DNA of 64,000 nucleotides from Pandoraea communis (GTDB lineage Bacteria; Pseudomonadota; Gammaproteobacteria; Burkholderiales; Burkholderiaceae): NCBI RefSeq assembly GCF_902459745.1, contig NZ_CABPSJ010000001.1, positions 186,001 to 250,000 of the forward strand, read 5' to 3'. Shown piece by piece: positions 55,990 to 64,000 of this stretch (position 1 is its first letter; each line of letters starts with the position of its first letter). The notes under the pieces were generated by a model. It saw only the letters and a program-made list of their open reading frames with translations, ran no database searches and was not told where the DNA came from. The position numbers and the translations under genes were made by a program.

Positions 55990-56622
55990 ATGAATCTCAC
56001 CCCTCACGATCTCGAGCAAATCAGTACCGGGACGTTGCAGCACTACAATGCCAATGCCGACGACTTCCGGGAAGGCACGCGCGATCACGACGTCACGCAG
56101 AACATTGCGGCGCTGTTGCGTCATATCGACGTAGCGCCGCCTTTCACGATCCTCGATTTTGGGTGTGGCCCCGGCAGAGATCTCAAGGCATTCACAGCAC
56201 TGGGGCATCACGCAATCGGTCTCGATGGCGCCGAACGCTTCGTTGCGATGGCGCGCAACGACACCGGTTGCGAGGTCTGGCAGCAGGACTTTCTGCACCT
56301 CGATTTACCGGGCGCACGCTTTGACGGCATTTTCGCCAACGCCGTCCTGTTTCATATCCCGAGTCAGGATCTGCCGCGTGTGCTGCAGCAATTGCATGCA
56401 GCGCTCAAGCCAGGCGGGGTGCTATTCAGTTCCAACCCGCGCGGCACAAATCAGGAAGGCTGGCATCACGGCCGCTACGGCACGTTCCATGATCTGGCGT
56501 CGTGGCGTCGATATATGACGACTGCCGGCTTCGTCGAACTCGAACACTATTACCGCCCCGACGGCTTGCCGCGGGAGCAGCAGCCCTGGCTCGCGAGCGT
56601 GTGGCGCAAACCGGCCGTCTGA
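55990..56622 (+). CDS. Class I SAM-dependent methyltransferase
   Basis: Methyltransferase of 210 residues. Motif I ILDFGCGPGRDLKAFTALGH (about residues 53-72), motif II IGLDGAERFVAMAR, and a motif like LHAALKPGGVLFSSNPRG. The C-terminal FVELEHYYRPDGLPREQQPWLASVWRK is typical of small-molecule methyltransferases such as SmtA-like proteins. The substrate is not visible. It lies alone, 132 nt after lysR. Confidence 0.85.
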   Translation: MNLTPHDLEQISTGTLQHYNANADDFREGTRDHDVTQNIAALLRHIDVAPPFTILDFGCGPGRDLKAFTALGHHAIGLDGAERFVAMARNDTGCEVWQQDFLHLDLPGARFDGIFANAVLFHIPSQDLPRVLQQLHAALKPGGVLFSSNPRGTNQEGWHHGRYGTFHDLASWRRYMTTAGFVELEHYYRPDGLPREQQPWLASVWRKPAV

Positions 56623-56703
56623 ACCGCCGGCGGGTTTCGTCGCCACGCCCCCCCCCCGAACAAGTGACCGGTCGACACGATACCGGGCACCTTGGAGATT
56701 TGC

Positions 56704-57507
56704 ATGGCTACTCACGACACGCTGCATCCGCTACGTCCGTTCCTGAAAAACTGGGTTTGGGAGCATGGCCGAATCGGCACTCGCTATCTGGACTGCGTCG
56801 ATGGCGAAATCAAGTTCGACGAAGGCAAGAAGTCGCACTTTGCGGCGGAAGATTATGTGTACGTGCCCCTGGGCGAGAACGCTGTCGACGATCCGTCCGT
56901 GGATGGCCCCGCGATTCAGGAAGCGGGGCTTGCCCGTTTTCTGAAAGCCGCGCAGTTGGGCAAGCCGGAGGAAGCGGGATCGGTCGCCGAGGTTCAGCGG
57001 GCTGTTGCCGATTGCCTGGAACTAGGACTGTTCAGCGCTTATCAGGGCGCCGCCCGCGAGGCCCTTGCCCGCTACGCACAAGAGCCGATGTTCGAGGATG
57101 AAATCCGCGCGGCGGTTGTGGACGATATCCGGCGCGTCTATGTGGGCATGCGCGCGCAACTGGCGCTGTACGATTTCAGTGTGCTCTACGGCCTGCCCGC
57201 ACCGTTGCTCATTGGCGATGCGCCCTTCATCGATTGGCGCGCCCTCCCTAGCCCGGCACTTCCCCTCGTATCGCTTCCGCTCGGCCCGCACTCCCTGCTC
57301 GTGGGCACACCCTCGGGCAGAAAAAGCCGAATCGGTCCTGTGGTCTGGAAGGCGGCTGCCGCAATGGGCCCGCTGAAGGATCACAACCGCCATATCGCGG
57401 AACAGGCGCGTTTGTGGCTGGTCGCCACTACCGATGACCAACTCGTTGCCGTACAAAGCCGCTTCGCCGTGGCGCAAAACGGCAAAGCAGCGGATGCGAA
57501 GCCCTGA
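56704..57507 (+). CDS. Unrecognised protein, weak DUF4238-like C-terminal pattern
   Basis: Protein of 267 residues, no clear family. It lacks a signal peptide or membrane segments. The segment YGLPAPLLIGDAPFIDWRALPSPALPLVSLPLGPHSLLVGTPSG (about residues 163-206) recalls the SDNP...PLSP pattern of DUF4238, but the N-terminal HYxPxxxL motif is not obvious, so the match is tentative. The ATG has GGAG at 6 nt. A run of nine C (56648-56656) lies just upstream, in the gap after the methyltransferase. Confidence 0.65.
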   Translation: MATHDTLHPLRPFLKNWVWEHGRIGTRYLDCVDGEIKFDEGKKSHFAAEDYVYVPLGENAVDDPSVDGPAIQEAGLARFLKAAQLGKPEEAGSVAEVQRAVADCLELGLFSAYQGAAREALARYAQEPMFEDEIRAAVVDDIRRVYVGMRAQLALYDFSVLYGLPAPLLIGDAPFIDWRALPSPALPLVSLPLGPHSLLVGTPSGRKSRIGPVVWKAAAAMGPLKDHNRHIAEQARLWLVATTDDQLVAVQSRFAVAQNGKAADAKP

Positions 57508-57691
57508 CTGGCATCGCGGACATCGGTTTTGCGATGACGCCCGGTTACGTGATCGCTGACACCGATGGTCAGGCGCTGCCGGACCATGACGGGACGTGAG
57601 GCTGCGAACGTCCGCTACGGCGCGTCTTGCCTTGGCGTGGCCCGAAGCGACGAGGTCGTGTTTATCCGGATCACGGCGAACATCACTCGCA

Positions 57692-59899
57692 CTACGCGCG
57701 ATGCAGTTGCCAGCCGCGCCAACGCTCGCTCTGCCCGATATCGAACGTCTCGCCGAACTCATGCGCGGGCATCGGCACACCAAAGAGATAGCCTTGCCCT
57801 TCGTCGCACCCGAGCTGACGCAGGTTATCGCGCTGCTGCAATGTCTCGACGCCCTCGGCAACCGATCGCAAATCGAAGCTGCGCGTCATGTCCACCAGCG
57901 CACGCACGACAGACGCGTCGCGTGCCGACTCCATCATTCCCTGCACAAACGAACGGTCGATCTTGATGCGGCTCAGCGGATACCGCCTGAGCAGGCTGAT
58001 CGATGCATAGCCGGTGCCAAAATCGTCGAACGCGATCCCGACGCCGTAGTCGCGCAACCGTTGTAGCGCGTCGAGAACAACGTCGTCGTCGAGCACGATG
58101 CTTTCGGTCACTTCAAGCTCAAGCGCCTCGGGCGGCAAGCCGTGCCGTTCAAGCACCGCGATCACCTCGTCCACAATGCTGCCGATACGGAACTGCAAGC
58201 CGAACAGGTTGACGCCGATGCGAAACGCCGGTGCGCCGTTGCGACGCCAGAACGCCGCTTGGCCGCAGGACTCATCAAGTACCCAGGCGCCCACGGTCGC
58301 CGCCAGCGGCCCACGTTCGAGCGCGGGCAGAAATGCCGCCGGAGACAACAGTCCGCGTTGCGGATGCCGCCAGCGAATCAACGCCTCTGCGCCCGTCAGC
58401 GAGCCATCCGTGAAATCCACCTGCGGCTGGTAGAACATCACGAACTCCCCGTCGCTGACGGCGCGATGCAGCTCGATGTTGTACACACGACGCGTCACCG
58501 CCTCCATGCGCAATGCATCGACAAATGCGAACGCCTGACCTGGCCCGTGATGCTTGGCCTGCGACAGTGCGAGATCGGCGTCGCTGATGAGGCTCAGCGC
58601 TTCCTGGGCATGCTGCGGCGTGACCGCGATGCCGGCGCATGCGGTCACGCGCACATCGAAGCCATCAATGACCATCGGCTCGGCGATGGCTGCCGCTGCG
58701 ATGTCGGCGAGGCGGCGAGCGTCCACAGTATTCGTCACGCCCGGCAGCAGCAACGCAAATTCGTCGGCACCAATGCGGGCGATCGTATCGCCAGGCCCCG
58801 CGAGTGCTCCGAGGCGTCGGGCGACTTCGCAAAGAATGCCATCGCCGACGACGTGCCCAAGCGTGTCGTTGACATCCTTGAAGCCGTCGAGATCGAGGAT
58901 CACGACGGCACCGCCCGTCAAATTGACCGAAGCGACTTCTGCGTTCCGGTAAAAGCGTGCGCGATTCGCCACGCCCGTGAGCGGATCGGTATTGGCAAGC
59001 CGTTTCAGCGTGTCCTTTTCGATGTTCAGCCCGCTCAGATCGTGCGCATGTGCGCTGAACGTCAATGCGCCGTTTTCGCGCCAGCAAAACAGCGAGAGGC
59101 TCAACAGAAATTCCGTACCGTCTTTGCGTTGCCCATACACCTCGGACGGCATGGTCACGCCGTCGACGGAACCGATCGACACAGCTTGCGCGATCTGATC
59201 GCGTAGCGCAGACCGGCCGCGCTCAGGGACGAGCGTCTCCATCTCCCTGCCCGGCCCCTCGGCGACTTCGTACCCATAGAGCATGGCGGCCGCGAGATTC
59301 CAGTCGAGGATCTTGCCGAACTCGTCGAAGCGAATCATCGCGGTCGGCGAACGACGCTCAGGTTCTGCAAACGTTCGCCGGTCGCGCTCGACGAACAGCT
59401 CGACGCGGCGCAGCTCCAGGCGGTCCGATGCCATCCTCGCCAGTTCGAGCAGGCGTTCGCGGTCAACGTCGGAGAAGTTGTGGTTTGGCTTGTTGTCGAT
59501 CACGCACAGCGCGCCGAGCGCATGTCCTCCCGCGGACAGGAGGGGCACGCCGGCATAGAAGCGCACCTGGCTGTCGCCCGTGACGAGCGGGTTATCGTGA
59601 AAGCGCTCATCGCAAGCCGCGTCAGGCACGACCATCACGCGATCCTGCAGGATCGCGTGGGCGCAGAACGACGCATCGCGGCTCATATCCACATCACCGC
59701 TGGCGAAACCGGTAGCGGCGGCGAAGAATACGTGATCGTCCCCGACCATGTTGACCGCAGCAACCGGCACGTCGAACATGTGGGCTGCGATTCGTACCAC
59801 GGTATCAAGACTCGGCAGCGGCCGGTCACTGCCCAGCCCGTATTCGGCCAACGCTGCCAGTCGTTCGGTTTCCATCGGCATTACAGGGGGGCACTTCAT
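57692..59899 (-). CDS. GAF-PAS-GGDEF-EAL cyclic-di-GMP protein with degenerate GGDEF
   Basis: Cytoplasmic signalling protein of 735 residues: GAF (about 25-165), PAS (about 185-295), GGDEF (about 300-455), EAL (about 470-720). The cyclase motif reads GADEF (residues 377-381), with the second glycine replaced, so cyclase activity is doubtful. The phosphodiesterase motifs are intact: AEALIRWRHP (E505), EVTESIVL, DDFGTGYASISLL, KIDRSFV, AEGVET. Likely a sensor-regulated c-di-GMP phosphodiesterase, with the GADEF domain possibly binding GTP as activator (by analogy). GAGGAG at 7 nt fixes the start. Confidence 0.92.
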   Translation of the reverse strand: MKCPPVMPMETERLAALAEYGLGSDRPLPSLDTVVRIAAHMFDVPVAAVNMVGDDHVFFAAATGFASGDVDMSRDASFCAHAILQDRVMVVPDAACDERFHDNPLVTGDSQVRFYAGVPLLSAGGHALGALCVIDNKPNHNFSDVDRERLLELARMASDRLELRRVELFVERDRRTFAEPERRSPTAMIRFDEFGKILDWNLAAAMLYGYEVAEGPGREMETLVPERGRSALRDQIAQAVSIGSVDGVTMPSEVYGQRKDGTEFLLSLSLFCWRENGALTFSAHAHDLSGLNIEKDTLKRLANTDPLTGVANRARFYRNAEVASVNLTGGAVVILDLDGFKDVNDTLGHVVGDGILCEVARRLGALAGPGDTIARIGADEFALLLPGVTNTVDARRLADIAAAAIAEPMVIDGFDVRVTACAGIAVTPQHAQEALSLISDADLALSQAKHHGPGQAFAFVDALRMEAVTRRVYNIELHRAVSDGEFVMFYQPQVDFTDGSLTGAEALIRWRHPQRGLLSPAAFLPALERGPLAATVGAWVLDESCGQAAFWRRNGAPAFRIGVNLFGLQFRIGSIVDEVIAVLERHGLPPEALELEVTESIVLDDDVVLDALQRLRDYGVGIAFDDFGTGYASISLLRRYPLSRIKIDRSFVQGMMESARDASVVRALVDMTRSFDLRSVAEGVETLQQRDNLRQLGCDEGQGYLFGVPMPAHEFGETFDIGQSERWRGWQLHRA

Positions 59900-60513
59900 C
59901 AGTGATCTCCTCGCCTGAAAGCGGTTTATGGACAAACTTCGAGAAGCAAATACCTTGTGATTCGATGCGGGAACGGTTTGATGTAGCGCTTTCGGTATGT
60001 CATTGAAAAATCGCCCCGCCTGATTCTCCATGCACGGTGTGAATACGGCCGGGATCAACGTCCCGCCCGGTCCGTATTGCCTGTCCGATTTTGCGGATTA
60101 TAAGCGGAAGATGGTGTTTTTTGCTTTCTGACGATTCGTCATACGAACCATATGGATAGGCGCGCGAATTCAACAAGGAATTCATCGCATTCGCCATTGA
60201 TTCATACCAACGTTTGAAACACTTTTTTAGTTGTACGTTTCAGGACAAACAAGGACGACAGGGGTATCGGCCGGCAATCCGGGATACATCGGCGCGGAGG
60301 CTCGTCCAACCGTGCGTCTCCCGGCGTCATGCCATATCGTTGGCGGGAAGCCTTTCCAAAGGCCGCCTGACCGGTGAAGCCGCCTTCGTAAGCGATGGCC
60401 CCTCACCGCCATCGCGCCGTCTGCTCTGCCCGGCAAGTCGCGAATCTGTATCTGTTATCGCCTTGCCGCCGCGCCTAGAATAGCGTCGCTCCCTCCAACG
60501 ACCTAAGCTCAAC
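59900..60513. other. Divergent intergenic region between the EAL protein and the glutathione transferase
   Basis: 614 nt with no supported gene. It contains a minus-strand TATAAT box (60102-60097), a perfect palindrome at 60129-60141, and paired GAATTC sites at 60166-60171 and 60178-60183. From 60240 to 60500 nothing recognisable except the upstream region of the transferase gene. Confidence 0.55.
60097..60141 (-). promoter_or_regulatory. Promoter -10 box and upstream palindrome for the GGDEF-EAL gene
   Basis: Perfect -10 TATAAT at 60102-60097 with a poor -35 box, implying an activator. The palindrome TGACGA-T-TCGTCA (60129-60141) sits about 40-50 nt upstream of the inferred start of transcription, the position of an activator site. 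The leader to the start codon would be about 190 nt. Confidence 0.45.
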
Positions 60514-61143
60514 ATGCTCAGCATTCTCGGCAGACCGACATCCATCAACGTGCGCAAGGTGTTGTGGCTTAGCCACGAACTCGATGAGCCTTTCGTCAAT
60601 GAACCCTGGGGAGACGGCGATGCATCGCGCAAGCTCGACACCCCGGCGTTCGTCGCCTTCAATCCGAACAAGATGGTGCCGGTGATCGACGACGACGGCT
60701 TCGTCCTGTGGGAATCCAACAGCATCCTGCGTTACCTCGCCGCCACGCGCGAACGCGCCGATCTTTACCCGATTGCGCCGCGTGAGCGCGCGCGGGTCGA
60801 TCAGTGGATCGACTGGCAAGCCTCGGACCTGAACCCGGCATGGGTGTACCCGTTCAAGGCGCTCGTTCGCCAGGCCCCCGGCTACGACGACGACGGCATG
60901 ATTGCCGCTGGCGTGGCGCGATGGAGCGAACTCATGCGAGTGCTCGATCAGCAATTGCAGTCCACACAGGCGTTCGTCTGCGGCGACCGGTTCACGCTCG
61001 CTGACATCCCCATCGGTCTGGCCGTGCATCGCTGGTTCGCCACGCCCATCGGGCATCCCCCGCTCGACGCGGTCGCGGCCTATTACGAACGGCTGTCGTC
61101 CAACGAAGGCTTTCGTCGCTATGGCCGCAACGGAACGCCCTGA
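60514..61143 (+). CDS. Glutathione S-transferase family protein
   Basis: GST of 209 residues. The N-terminal thioredoxin-fold domain (LSILGRPTSINVRKVLWLSHEL, then NPNKMVPVIDDDGFVLWESNSILRYLA, with the cis-Pro and the ES glutathione-binding pair) is followed by the all-helical domain (AFVCGDRFTLADIPIGLAVHRW, the N-capping/hydrophobic staple motif). The catalytic residue is likely a serine near residue 10. Substrate unknown; convergent with the MocR gene. Confidence 0.92.
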   Translation: MLSILGRPTSINVRKVLWLSHELDEPFVNEPWGDGDASRKLDTPAFVAFNPNKMVPVIDDDGFVLWESNSILRYLAATRERADLYPIAPRERARVDQWIDWQASDLNPAWVYPFKALVRQAPGYDDDGMIAAGVARWSELMRVLDQQLQSTQAFVCGDRFTLADIPIGLAVHRWFATPIGHPPLDAVAAYYERLSSNEGFRRYGRNGTP

Positions 61144-61167
61144 CGGAACCTGCGGCGGGCTCTGCTT

Positions 61168-62703
61168 TTAGCCCGCCGCCAACGTCTCGCGCAACACCTC
61201 GGCCAGCGCAATGATGCCCGCCTCGATATGCTCGAGCCGTATCGAGGAGAAGCCGAGCCGGAACATGTTGCGTGGCGGCGCATCGCCCATGAAGAACACG
61301 TCGCCCGGCTCGATCAGAATGCCGCGCGACTTCGCCCGCGCCGCCAGCACATTCGCGTTCAGCGTCTGCGGCCCCCGCACCCAGCAAGACGCCCCGCCCT
61401 TCACCTGCACGAACGACACCTCCGGCATATGCGTGGCGAGCGCCGCGCTCAGCACTTCGGCGCGATGGGCGTAGGTGTCCGCCAGCCGGCGCAGCAACGC
61501 GTCGTGGTGGCCCAGCGCGAGGAACATCGAGAACGAGCGCTGAATGAACGCCGAAGGATGTCGAATCATCAGACGCCGCAGCGCACGCAACTCGGCCACC
61601 AACGCCGCAGGCGCGACGATGTATCCCAGCCGTAAGCCGGGCGCAAACGATTTGGACAAACTTCCGATATAGATCACCCGGTCGCTGCGATCCAGGCTCT
61701 TGAGCGCCGGGATCGGGATGTCCGAATAGCTGTTCTCACTCTCGTAATCGTCTTCGATGAGCACGAAGTCCTCGGCTTCCGCGCGACGCAGCAACGCTTC
61801 GCGATGGGCGAGCGGCATCGTGGTGGTCGTCGGGCACTGATGCGAGGGCGTGACGTACACGTAGTCGCATTGCGACAGCCGGTCGTCGACGGGCACCCCA
61901 TATTCGTTGACAGGCAGGCCGACCAGCTTTGGCGTTCGTATCGCGAAGATGTTGCGCGCATCCGGATAGCCGGGATCTTCGATCCCCACCGTCGTGCGCG
62001 CCCCGACGAGCAAATCCGCCAGCAGATAGAGCGCCTGTTGCGCGCCGTTGGTGAGTACGATCTCGTCGGCGTCGGCCCACACGCCACGTCGTGGCAGCAC
62101 GCGAGTGCGAATCTGCTGAATGAGCGTCTCGTCGTCGCGGGCGATCATGTCCGGTGCCCAGTCACGAATCTCCATGACGGTGAGCGCCTTATGACAGCAC
62201 TCGCGCCAGTCGGCCGTCGGGAACATCGTCGGATCGAACTGTCCGTAGATGAACGGGTACTGGTACTGCTGCCAGTCGATGGGCTTCACGATGTTGCGCT
62301 GCCCCGACGGACGCACCACATAGCGGCCTTCCCAGTCGGGGGTCGACGGGGCTAGTGGCGCGATGGTGCCAGCCGCCGGCGCCGGTGCGGCCTGCGCGGG
62401 CGCGCTCTGCGACCCGACGCGCGGTGCGAGGATGTCGCCGTTGACAAAGTATCCGCGCCGCTCGCGGGCGATCAGATATCCCTCGTCGACCAGTTGCTGA
62501 TAGGCCAGCACCACGGTGTTGCGCGCCACGCCAAGCCCTTCGGCCAACTCGCGCGACGACGGCACGGCAGCACCGCGCATCAGCCGCTCGTCCAGAATCG
62601 CCGACACCAGCATCTGGCGAATCTGGCTCTGCAGCCCCATGCCAGCGCGCGCCGACATCAGAAACAACTGGTTCCACATCGCCGCAGAAATCCGGCTCGA
62701 CAT
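61168..62703 (-). CDS. MocR family PLP-binding regulator (TauR-like)
   Basis: GntR-type winged helix fused to an aminotransferase-fold domain, 511 residues. The helix-turn-helix is VPSSRELAEGLGVARNTVVLAYQQLVDEGYL (about residues 47-77). The PLP domain spans about 130-510 with IEDDYESENSYSD and the PLP lysine in IGSLSKSFAPGLRLGY. Being divergent from a taurine-type binding protein strongly suggests a TauR-like activator of taurine or sulfonate use (inference). AGAGGG just before the ATG decides the start over a GTG seven codons upstream. Confidence 0.88.
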   Translation of the reverse strand: MSSRISAAMWNQLFLMSARAGMGLQSQIRQMLVSAILDERLMRGAAVPSSRELAEGLGVARNTVVLAYQQLVDEGYLIARERRGYFVNGDILAPRVGSQSAPAQAAPAPAAGTIAPLAPSTPDWEGRYVVRPSGQRNIVKPIDWQQYQYPFIYGQFDPTMFPTADWRECCHKALTVMEIRDWAPDMIARDDETLIQQIRTRVLPRRGVWADADEIVLTNGAQQALYLLADLLVGARTTVGIEDPGYPDARNIFAIRTPKLVGLPVNEYGVPVDDRLSQCDYVYVTPSHQCPTTTTMPLAHREALLRRAEAEDFVLIEDDYESENSYSDIPIPALKSLDRSDRVIYIGSLSKSFAPGLRLGYIVAPAALVAELRALRRLMIRHPSAFIQRSFSMFLALGHHDALLRRLADTYAHRAEVLSAALATHMPEVSFVQVKGGASCWVRGPQTLNANVLAARAKSRGILIEPGDVFFMGDAPPRNMFRLGFSSIRLEHIEAGIIALAEVLRETLAAG

Positions 62704-62854
62704 CGCGCCCTCTCTTCGTGTCACTTCCAGAACGTCAATTATTACTCATGAGAAGGTGACGTTAATTCCGAATTGGGGTTTATCCGCAGTCGCGCTGAAT
62801 CCGGTCGAATTCCAGCATCCATGCGGCTTACGAGCCGATCTCTCGCCATCTGGA

Positions 62855-62885
62855 CCAGTTGGCATCATCAAATGCGGCCAACTGG
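62855..62885. promoter_or_regulatory. Candidate TauR-like operator
   Basis: Perfect inverted repeat CCAGTTGGC-N13-GCCAACTGG in the 294-nt divergent spacer. It overlaps CTGGACCAGT and CTGGCTCTAA, which resemble direct-repeat CTGGACYTAA boxes reported for TauR (from memory; not checked). Confidence 0.55.
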
Positions 62886-62997
62886 CTCTAACGAACAAAA
62901 ATACGGACAGCAATGATGCAGTCACTTGACGCCGATTCGTCACCACCGTTGCGTCAACCGAGTGTTCCACCGATAACTTCCCGATCAGAGGTGAACC

Positions 62998-64000
62998 ATG
63001 AATGGACTTCCGAACCGGCTGCGACGGGTGTTCGCTACCACCGCGCTGGCCGCCGCCGCGCTACCCGCCGCCCTCACGCTCGGACTGACGCAGCCGGCCA
63101 CGGCACAGGCTCAGGAAAAAGAGGTGACGATTGCGTACCAGCAGATCGTCGATCCTTGGCTGGTCGCGATTGCCGGCGGCGAGTTCGAGAAAGCCACCGG
63201 TTACAAGATTCACTGGCGTCAGTTCGAATCCGGCGCCAAGGTCGCCACGGCCCTGGCTTCGGGTGACATCAAGATCGGCGTGCTCGGCTCCAGCCCCATG
63301 GCGGCGGCCGTCTCGCAAGGGCTGGACTTGCAACTGTTCTGGATTCTCGACGACATCAACCAGGCCGAAGCGATGGTGGTGCGCAACGCATCGAACATCA
63401 AGACGCCCGGCGACCTGAAGGGCAAGAAGATCGGCGTGCCTTTCGTCTCGACCACGCACTACCACACGATGTTTGCGCTGCAACAGTGGAACATCAAGCC
63501 GAACGAGGTGACGGTGCTCAACATGCAGCCGAACCAGATCGTGGCGGCATGGGAGCGCGGCGACATCGATGCGGCCTATGTGTGGGACCCGGCGCTCGCG
63601 CAAATCAAGCAAAGCGGCCATGTACTGATCACGTCCGGCGAACTGTCGAAGCAGGGCAAACCGACGTTTGACGGTATCGCCGTCGACCGCAAATGGGGCG
63701 AGGCCAACGCCGACTTCATGGCGAAGTTCGTCAAGGTGATTGCCGACGCGGACGCCGCGTATCGCCAGAATCAGGCCGCATGGTCCGCCGGTTCGCCGCA
63801 GGTCAAAGCGATTGTGAAAACGATCGGCGGCAAGCCGGAAGACGTTCCCGGCGCGCTCTCGCTCTACGCCTATCCGTCGGCGCAGCAACAGGCCTCCGGC
63901 GATTGGCTGGGCGGCGGCAGGGACAGCCGCGCAGCCAAGGCCCTCAAGGACACGGCCGAGTTCCTCAAGAGCCAGCAGAAGATCAACGCCGTCAAGACCG
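62998..64000 (+). CDS. tauA: Taurine/sulfonate ABC transporter substrate-binding protein, 3' end outside window
   Basis: Periplasmic binding protein; the 334 codons visible include a signal peptide (residues 1 to about 38: LRRVFATTALAAAALPAALTLG...ATAQAQ) and the SsuA/TauA fold: EKEVTIAYQQIVDPWLVAIAGGEFEKATGY, FESGAKVATALASGDIKIGVLGSSPMAAAVSQGLDLQLFWILDD, and WERGDIDAAYVWDPAL. The gene runs off the window edge near its expected C-terminus. GAGGTG precedes the ATG. It is probably the first gene of a tauABC operon. Confidence 0.9.
   Translation, partial: MNGLPNRLRRVFATTALAAAALPAALTLGLTQPATAQAQEKEVTIAYQQIVDPWLVAIAGGEFEKATGYKIHWRQFESGAKVATALASGDIKIGVLGSSPMAAAVSQGLDLQLFWILDDINQAEAMVVRNASNIKTPGDLKGKKIGVPFVSTTHYHTMFALQQWNIKPNEVTVLNMQPNQIVAAWERGDIDAAYVWDPALAQIKQSGHVLITSGELSKQGKPTFDGIAVDRKWGEANADFMAKFVKVIADADAAYRQNQAAWSAGSPQVKAIVKTIGGKPEDVPGALSLYAYPSAQQQASGDWLGGGRDSRAAKALKDTAEFLKSQQKINAVKT

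Noticed and set aside
60000-60197. 65-codon minus-strand open frame upstream of the GGDEF-EAL gene
   Set aside because: It spans the TATAAT promoter and palindrome and has no similarity or good ribosome-binding site.

Overview
The window is chromosomal DNA from a high-GC betaproteobacterium. Gene content and order (fmdB-like/DUF502/aspS/nudB; ubiE/Tim44-like/ubiJ/ubiB; the giant DUF3683-type FAD/Fe-S oxidoreductase; many MFS, LysR, RpiR and MocR regulators) point to Burkholderiales. Pandoraea or a close relative is my best guess, but that is inference from gene content only. About 52 protein genes are supported. I saw no rRNA, tRNA, CRISPR array, insertion sequence or phage genes.

Layout. 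1-6.8 kb: a five-gene fatty-acid beta-oxidation operon on the minus strand, led by its own TetR regulator (tetR, acyl-CoA dehydrogenase, 3-hydroxyacyl-CoA dehydrogenase/enoyl-CoA hydratase fusion, thiolase, enoyl-CoA hydratase cut by the window edge). 6.8-21.4 kb: minus-strand housekeeping (cardiolipin synthase, nudB, aspS, a DUF502 membrane protein, a FmdB-type zinc ribbon, a sodium:solute symporter, a methyltransferase, the ubiquinone genes ubiB/ubiJ/ubiE with a Tim44-like protein, DUF971, HIT protein, Na+/H+ antiporter). 21.5-25.5 kb: a 1331-residue FAD/Fe-S oxidoreductase. 26.1-30.4 kb: a two-subunit molybdenum hydroxylase and a MocA-like cytidylyltransferase, separated by a YqaA-type gene and by an odd non-coding element made of a 21-bp perfect inverted repeat and 31 consecutive G. 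30.5-33.8 kb: ilvA, a 5'-nucleotidase and queF.

33.8-36.2 kb holds the least ordinary locus: two tandem copies of a two-gene unit. Each copy has a conserved upstream element, a 156-residue protein with two hydrophobic segments, a 173-residue SycD/LcrH-type TPR chaperone that overlaps it, and the same hairpin terminator. All four genes start with GTG. No other type III secretion gene is in the window.

36.2-40.5 kb is a D-amino-acid utilisation locus (RpiR regulator, N-acyl-D-amino-acid deacylase, RidA-type deaminase, and a divergent PLP amino acid deaminase). 40.5-42.8 kb is a MarR/MFS efflux pair. 43.0-43.9 kb holds two unrecognised accessory genes. 44.2-45.5 kb is a RhlE-type helicase. 45.6-52.8 kb is a second amino-acid salvage cluster (RpiR regulator, diaminopropionate ammonia-lyase, M20 carbamoylase, D-carbamoylase, MFS importer, M20 deacylase). 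53.3-55.9 kb is mmsA with a divergent LysR regulator. The rest holds a methyltransferase, an unrecognised protein, a GAF-PAS-GGDEF-EAL protein, a glutathione transferase, and a MocR/TauR-type regulator divergent from a taurine/sulfonate-binding protein cut by the window end.

In function the right half is largely about nitrogen and carbon scavenging from modified or D-configured amino acids and sulfonates, with each transport or catabolic module carrying its own local regulator.
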